Assembly (NCBI GenBank): GCA_030141605.1
Contig: JAQGDQ010000341.1
Location: 124,001 to 188,000 of the forward strand
Origin: Tubiluchus corallicola
Taxonomy: Eukaryota > Priapulida > Priapulimorpha > Priapulimorphida > Tubiluchidae
DNA length: 64,000 bases
Direction of reading: 5' to 3'
In this document: in pieces, positions 60,801 through 64,000 of the stretch
Position numbering within the stretch: the first letter of the stretch is position 1
How the letters are laid out: each line of letters begins with the position of its first letter
Program-made: the position numbers and the translations under genes
The notes under the pieces: model-generated
The model's input: the letters and a program-made list of their open reading frames with translations, nothing else
What the model was told of the DNA's origin: nothing
Databases searched by the model: none

Positions 60801-63800
60801 ATTGGATGCATCAGCCTAAATTCTTTACTATACTCTTCCCGTTTGATCCCCAACGGTACAATATTGCATGCATTTGCAAGAAAGGTGTTCTTCATCACAT
60901 GTACCTGTTGTGGCTGCTAAGTAGTAATTGCTGTTGTTTTTTTAATAATGGACCTGCTAATTTTGGCTTTGTGTTAGCTGTATTCCACTTTCTTTCTAGT
61001 ACTAGGCTGGATTAGACGATTTTTCTAGTTGACTGAAACTGTCAACACTCGGCACTGCATCAGGCTTTAGAGGAGCATGTTTTTTTAGGCTGGTCGTATT
61101 GAGGAAGCAAATGATACTGCTTCAAAGAAGCAGGTTTTTTTTATGATGGTTGTGTTCACACTGCTTCAGAGAAGCAAGATTTTTAGGATGGTTGTTTTAG
61201 GAAGCAAGTGATACTGCTTCAAAGAAGCAGGTTTTTTAGGATGGTTGTGTTCACACTGCTTCAGAGAAGAAAGATTTTTAGGATGGTTGTTTTAGGAAGC
61301 AAGTGATACTGCTTCAAAGAAGCAGGTTTTTTAGGATGGTTGTGTTCACACTGCTTCAGAGAAGAAAGATTTTTAGGATGGTTGTTTTAGGAAGCAAGTG
61401 ATACTGCTTCAAAGAAGCAGGTTTTTTAGTATGGTTGTGTTCACACTGCTTCAGAGAAGCAAGATTTTTAGGATGGTTGTTTTAGGAAGCAAGTGATACT
61501 GCTTCAAAGAAGCAGGTTTTTTAGTATGGTTGTGTTCACACTGCTTCAGAGAAGCAAGATTTTTAGGATGGTTGTTTTAGGAAGCAAGTGATACTATATT
61601 TGTATGAAGTCTGACCTCTCTGAGGCCGAATCTGTTTTTCGCGGATTCGGACATTTTGGATGGTTGAAAATTTTTTCCTTTACAGCTACTGCATCAACAC
61701 TTTTCCATACTTCTCATTGGAGGGAAACCTTCTCTGGCTTTTTTATAAACTTAAAAGAAAAAGCAATCAGGTGTTTAATTTCCTTTGTTATCTTGTTTTT
61801 CCAGATTTTCATTAAATTATTGAAAACAAAAAATGGTAAATTCACCTTAGTTGTATAGTGCACGGCTAAAATGTGGCGGCTGTATGGAAAATGTCAAATA
61901 TTTGGGAGTTATTACGTTTTCAAAGCAGTAGACAATGAGCCACGCCATATGGCGAAAAGTTCATTTTGCGCACCGCTGTTCCGATGCAATGTTAGCAGAC
62001 TATACATAGCAGATGACTGGCAAATTATAATTTTATCGTAGAATTAAAATTTAATAAATGTGATCATATAAGCTGCTTATTTTGCCTTATTTTAATTGTA
62101 AATGTTCAAGGTTACAAATGATTATTGTTATTGTTTTGGTAGCCCTCGTGCAAATTTTATTTTCATTTGTTTTTAGGTACTAGATATGAGTTCACGTCAA
62201 GTGTTCTAGAAAATAAAACAGATCCTAACAGAATTTATTGTGATAAAGTATCACATGAACTTCTGTGCCCTGGTGCAACCCGCTATGCACAAAGTGACGC
62301 TCGTTGCCCACTGCTTTATTATGGAAGAGATCACAATGATACAGTGTGTGGTGAGCCGCCAGGAACAAACACTACCTGCCCTCACCCAAGTCTTTTTGGT
62401 CGCTATAAGCCAGACAAACACATTATAATGGATGCTTTTCATCACTGTATTGGGAAACGATCTTGTAACATCACTTTCAAGATTAATGTCAATCTAACGA
62501 ATAAATGCGAATCACCTTCACCTGGTGTAGTGCGCCGGATTAAGGAGCTTAAGTTTTACTGTCTGGGTAAGTATAATGGCATGTTAGCATATGTGCATTA
62601 TAAAGCTAAAACATTCACAGCAAAATTTCAGCAATTACTACTGGAATTATATCAGATATGAGACTATTTGCCAACGATGTCTGCATAAAGCAAATTGTTG
62701 ACGATCCAATTGTTTCATGTAATATTTTACAACATGATCTAGATCACATTCAGAAAACTGAATCTGTGATATTTTCTTGCAAAATTAAGTCACCTTTCCA
62801 TTCAGATTTGTTTCTGGGCAACATCAAAATTGATAACTATTTGCAACAAAAACGTTTAAGCCTAATTCTTACTGACGCTCTTGCTTGGACTACTCACGTT
62901 AATGAATTACCGTCCAAAACCTCAAAACGTTCGGATCTGCTGTGTAAGATCTTTTAGACAGAAGTTCACTTGATAATTTGTGTAAATCTTATGTTCCGCC
63001 TTTACTGGAATATTGTGACGTTATTTGGGGAGACTGCAGTGATGTTAGCGCTTCTGCTATTGAGCGTATCCAGTATCACACCTCTCGTATTGTTACTGGA
63101 GCAGTATTTGGTAGTAATAGTGATAAGTTGCTTAATGATCTTTCATGGGAGCGTATGTACGACAGAAGGTATATTCACAAATTGTCACTGTTTTATAAGA
63201 CTGTCAATTGCCAATCTCCGAATCAGTTATATTGATAATGTATTTTCTTTACTTTAGCTAATGTAAATAAAAGTTGTCTGACGCGAAGTATGTATGTTTT
63301 TACAGAGTTGGTATTCTCAAAAATCCATTATCTTTGCAAAGAAATTGTGAAAATCACCATAGTGTAAGGTTAGAAACTTTCGTTTTTAAGGAAAAATGTC
63401 CTATAATTCCTATATTTTTTTAGAATAATCTCCTGAGTACAAGCCCTGCAGGAACTAAGAGACCACTTTGATATTCTATGTTGTAATGATTTGTAAAATG
63501 CTATAGCTTACCTATGAAATTTCAACTTTAGCTGTTGAATTTTGTCTACCGCATCATTATGATATATTTGTGATCTTCTCTTCTGTGTGTGTCAAGTTCA
63601 ATTTATCACCTCAGAAGAAACTTTAGTTAAGCATTTGTAATGCTTTATTGTTAATTCTGAGATTAATAAAATATGTTTATACAAAGAATCAGTTCTACCA
63701 TATTTACTCTCGTTGCAGGTGTTCTTGCTTGTTTTCCCAATCCCTGTCAACATGGTGGTACTTGCACTCTTACTCAGAATGGATTCAACTGTACCTGTCC

Positions 63801-63996
63801 TGCTTATGCTCCTGGGGAGTTCTGCGAAGAAGGTGTGCCTCTGCTATAGAAATCTCAAGTTTTTTACTGATATTTACAATAAATTTACTTTATTTAAAGT
63901 TGCTGTTGACAACTTGACTAAAGTAGTCTTCATTTGCATTAGGAACCATTGCCTACGAACCATTAATTGTTAAACGACAAACTGAAAAGCCCAGAG
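57838..63996 (+). CDS. SUEL-type lectin / EGF protein (3' end off the window)
   Basis: Exons 57838-57928, 58914-59255, 62177-62566, 63719-63832 and 63943-63996, all joined in phase 1; 330 residues so far. The final GTAA of the window is the next donor. Exon 2 is a rhamnose-binding (SUEL/Gal_lectin) domain at about residues 40-144, with cysteines in family positions, EFGR in place of YGR, CNKKTSC, and DPYAVVHYEC. Exon 3 is a second, more diverged domain (YYGR, CIGKRSCNITF, ELKFYC). Exon 4 is one EGF module (CFPNPCQHGGTC ... CTCP ... FC). Several N-glycosylation sites support an extracellular location. Phase-1 borders on every domain fit exon shuffling. The start is uncertain: MIITGLALLLLQPIDMA from ATG 57838 is a weak signal peptide, and the CTGCAG before CCAATTGAC could instead be an acceptor for an upstream signal exon. 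Ligand and full architecture (transmembrane part, GPCR or other) are unknown. Confidence 0.88.
59256..61075. other. Lectin-gene intron 2, left part
   Basis: AT-rich intron. Short open frames at 60382-60573 and 60782-61015 show no domain. No exon recognised between the two lectin domains. Confidence 0.5.
61076..61595. repeat. 95-bp tandem array of TTCNNNGAA palindromes
   Basis: About five 95-bp units. Each holds CTGCTTCAAAGAAGCAG (7-bp stem, 3-base loop) and TGCTTCAGAGAAGCA (6-bp stem), separated by GATGGTTGTGTTCACAC and GATGGTTGTTTTAGGAAGCA. In some units the second motif is damaged to GAAGAAA. Intronic. Confidence 0.92.
61596..62176. other. Lectin-gene intron 2, right part
   Basis: An 84-codon frame at 61604-61858 has no known domain. 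The rest is AT-rich intron leading to the TTTTTAG acceptor of the second lectin exon. Confidence 0.4.
62620..63236 (+). pseudogene. LINE reverse-transcriptase 3' fragment
   Basis: Starts about 55 bp after the donor of lectin exon 3. MRLFANDVCI corresponds to the catalytic FADD block, with Asn replacing the first Asp. LQHDLDHIQK and WTTHVNEL follow. After a frameshift near 62950 come SYVPPLLEYCDVIWGDC, IERIQYHTSRIVTGA and SWERMYDRRYIHKLSLFYK, the thumb and C-terminal blocks common in Jockey/CR1/L2-like LINEs. It ends in two stops near 63233. It is 5'-truncated and dead, in gene orientation within intron 3, and different in sequence from the LINE fossil near 7 kb. Confidence 0.9.
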
Positions 63997-64000
63997 GTAA

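Overview
This is a window of animal nuclear DNA: AT-rich, with spliced genes that have GT-AG introns, large minisatellites and many small DNA transposons. Nothing in it is prokaryotic. The gene content (ARL8, SLMAP, a sea-urchin-egg-lectin/EGF protein) and the absence of familiar vertebrate repeats point to an invertebrate metazoan. I cannot name the phylum from the sequence.

Four protein-coding genes can be built exon by exon, with intron phases that agree at every junction proposed except one weak micro-exon. (1) ARL8 lies on the minus strand (five exons, 7947 to 1023) and runs off the left edge before its last short exon. (2) Head to head with it, on the plus strand, is a gene of about 1,337 codons (8838 to 19043). 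Its product is long, Ser/Thr-rich and probably disordered. It opens with MNWVGG, which recalls the meiotic crossover protein REDIC1 (C12orf40), but the rest is too divergent to be sure. (3) SLMAP lies on the minus strand in 15 exons (48248 to 25220, 755 codons). The model looks complete: an N-terminal FHA domain, long coiled coils and a C-terminal tail anchor. (4) A secreted or membrane lectin lies on the plus strand (57838 to beyond 64000), with two SUEL-type lectin domains, an EGF domain and a further exon whose splice donor is the last four bases of the window.

The roughly 23-kb SLMAP locus carries most of the repeats: tandem arrays with periods of 37, 35, 33 and 30 bp, a CAT/CAC tract and several transposon copies. 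The 37-bp array has a 17-unit higher-order duplication. Every 30-bp unit of another array is a perfect hairpin. Two elements about 1 kb long lie in opposite orientation in introns 2 and 8 and bracket exons 3-7.

Further mobile DNA includes an element with pogo-like termini and a pogo-like transposase start (53818-54810), interrupted by a hAT-type MITE with an exact 8-bp target duplication; two other hAT-like elements; two other MITE families; and two broken LINE reverse transcriptases, one in ARL8 intron 1 and one in a lectin-gene intron. A lectin-gene intron also holds a 95-bp tandem array made of TTCNNNGAA palindromes.

I found no CRISPR array, operon, rRNA or intact tRNA. No undescribed multigene system is evident. 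The most unusual items are the repeat architectures, the fast-evolving gene beside ARL8 and the lectin domain layout.
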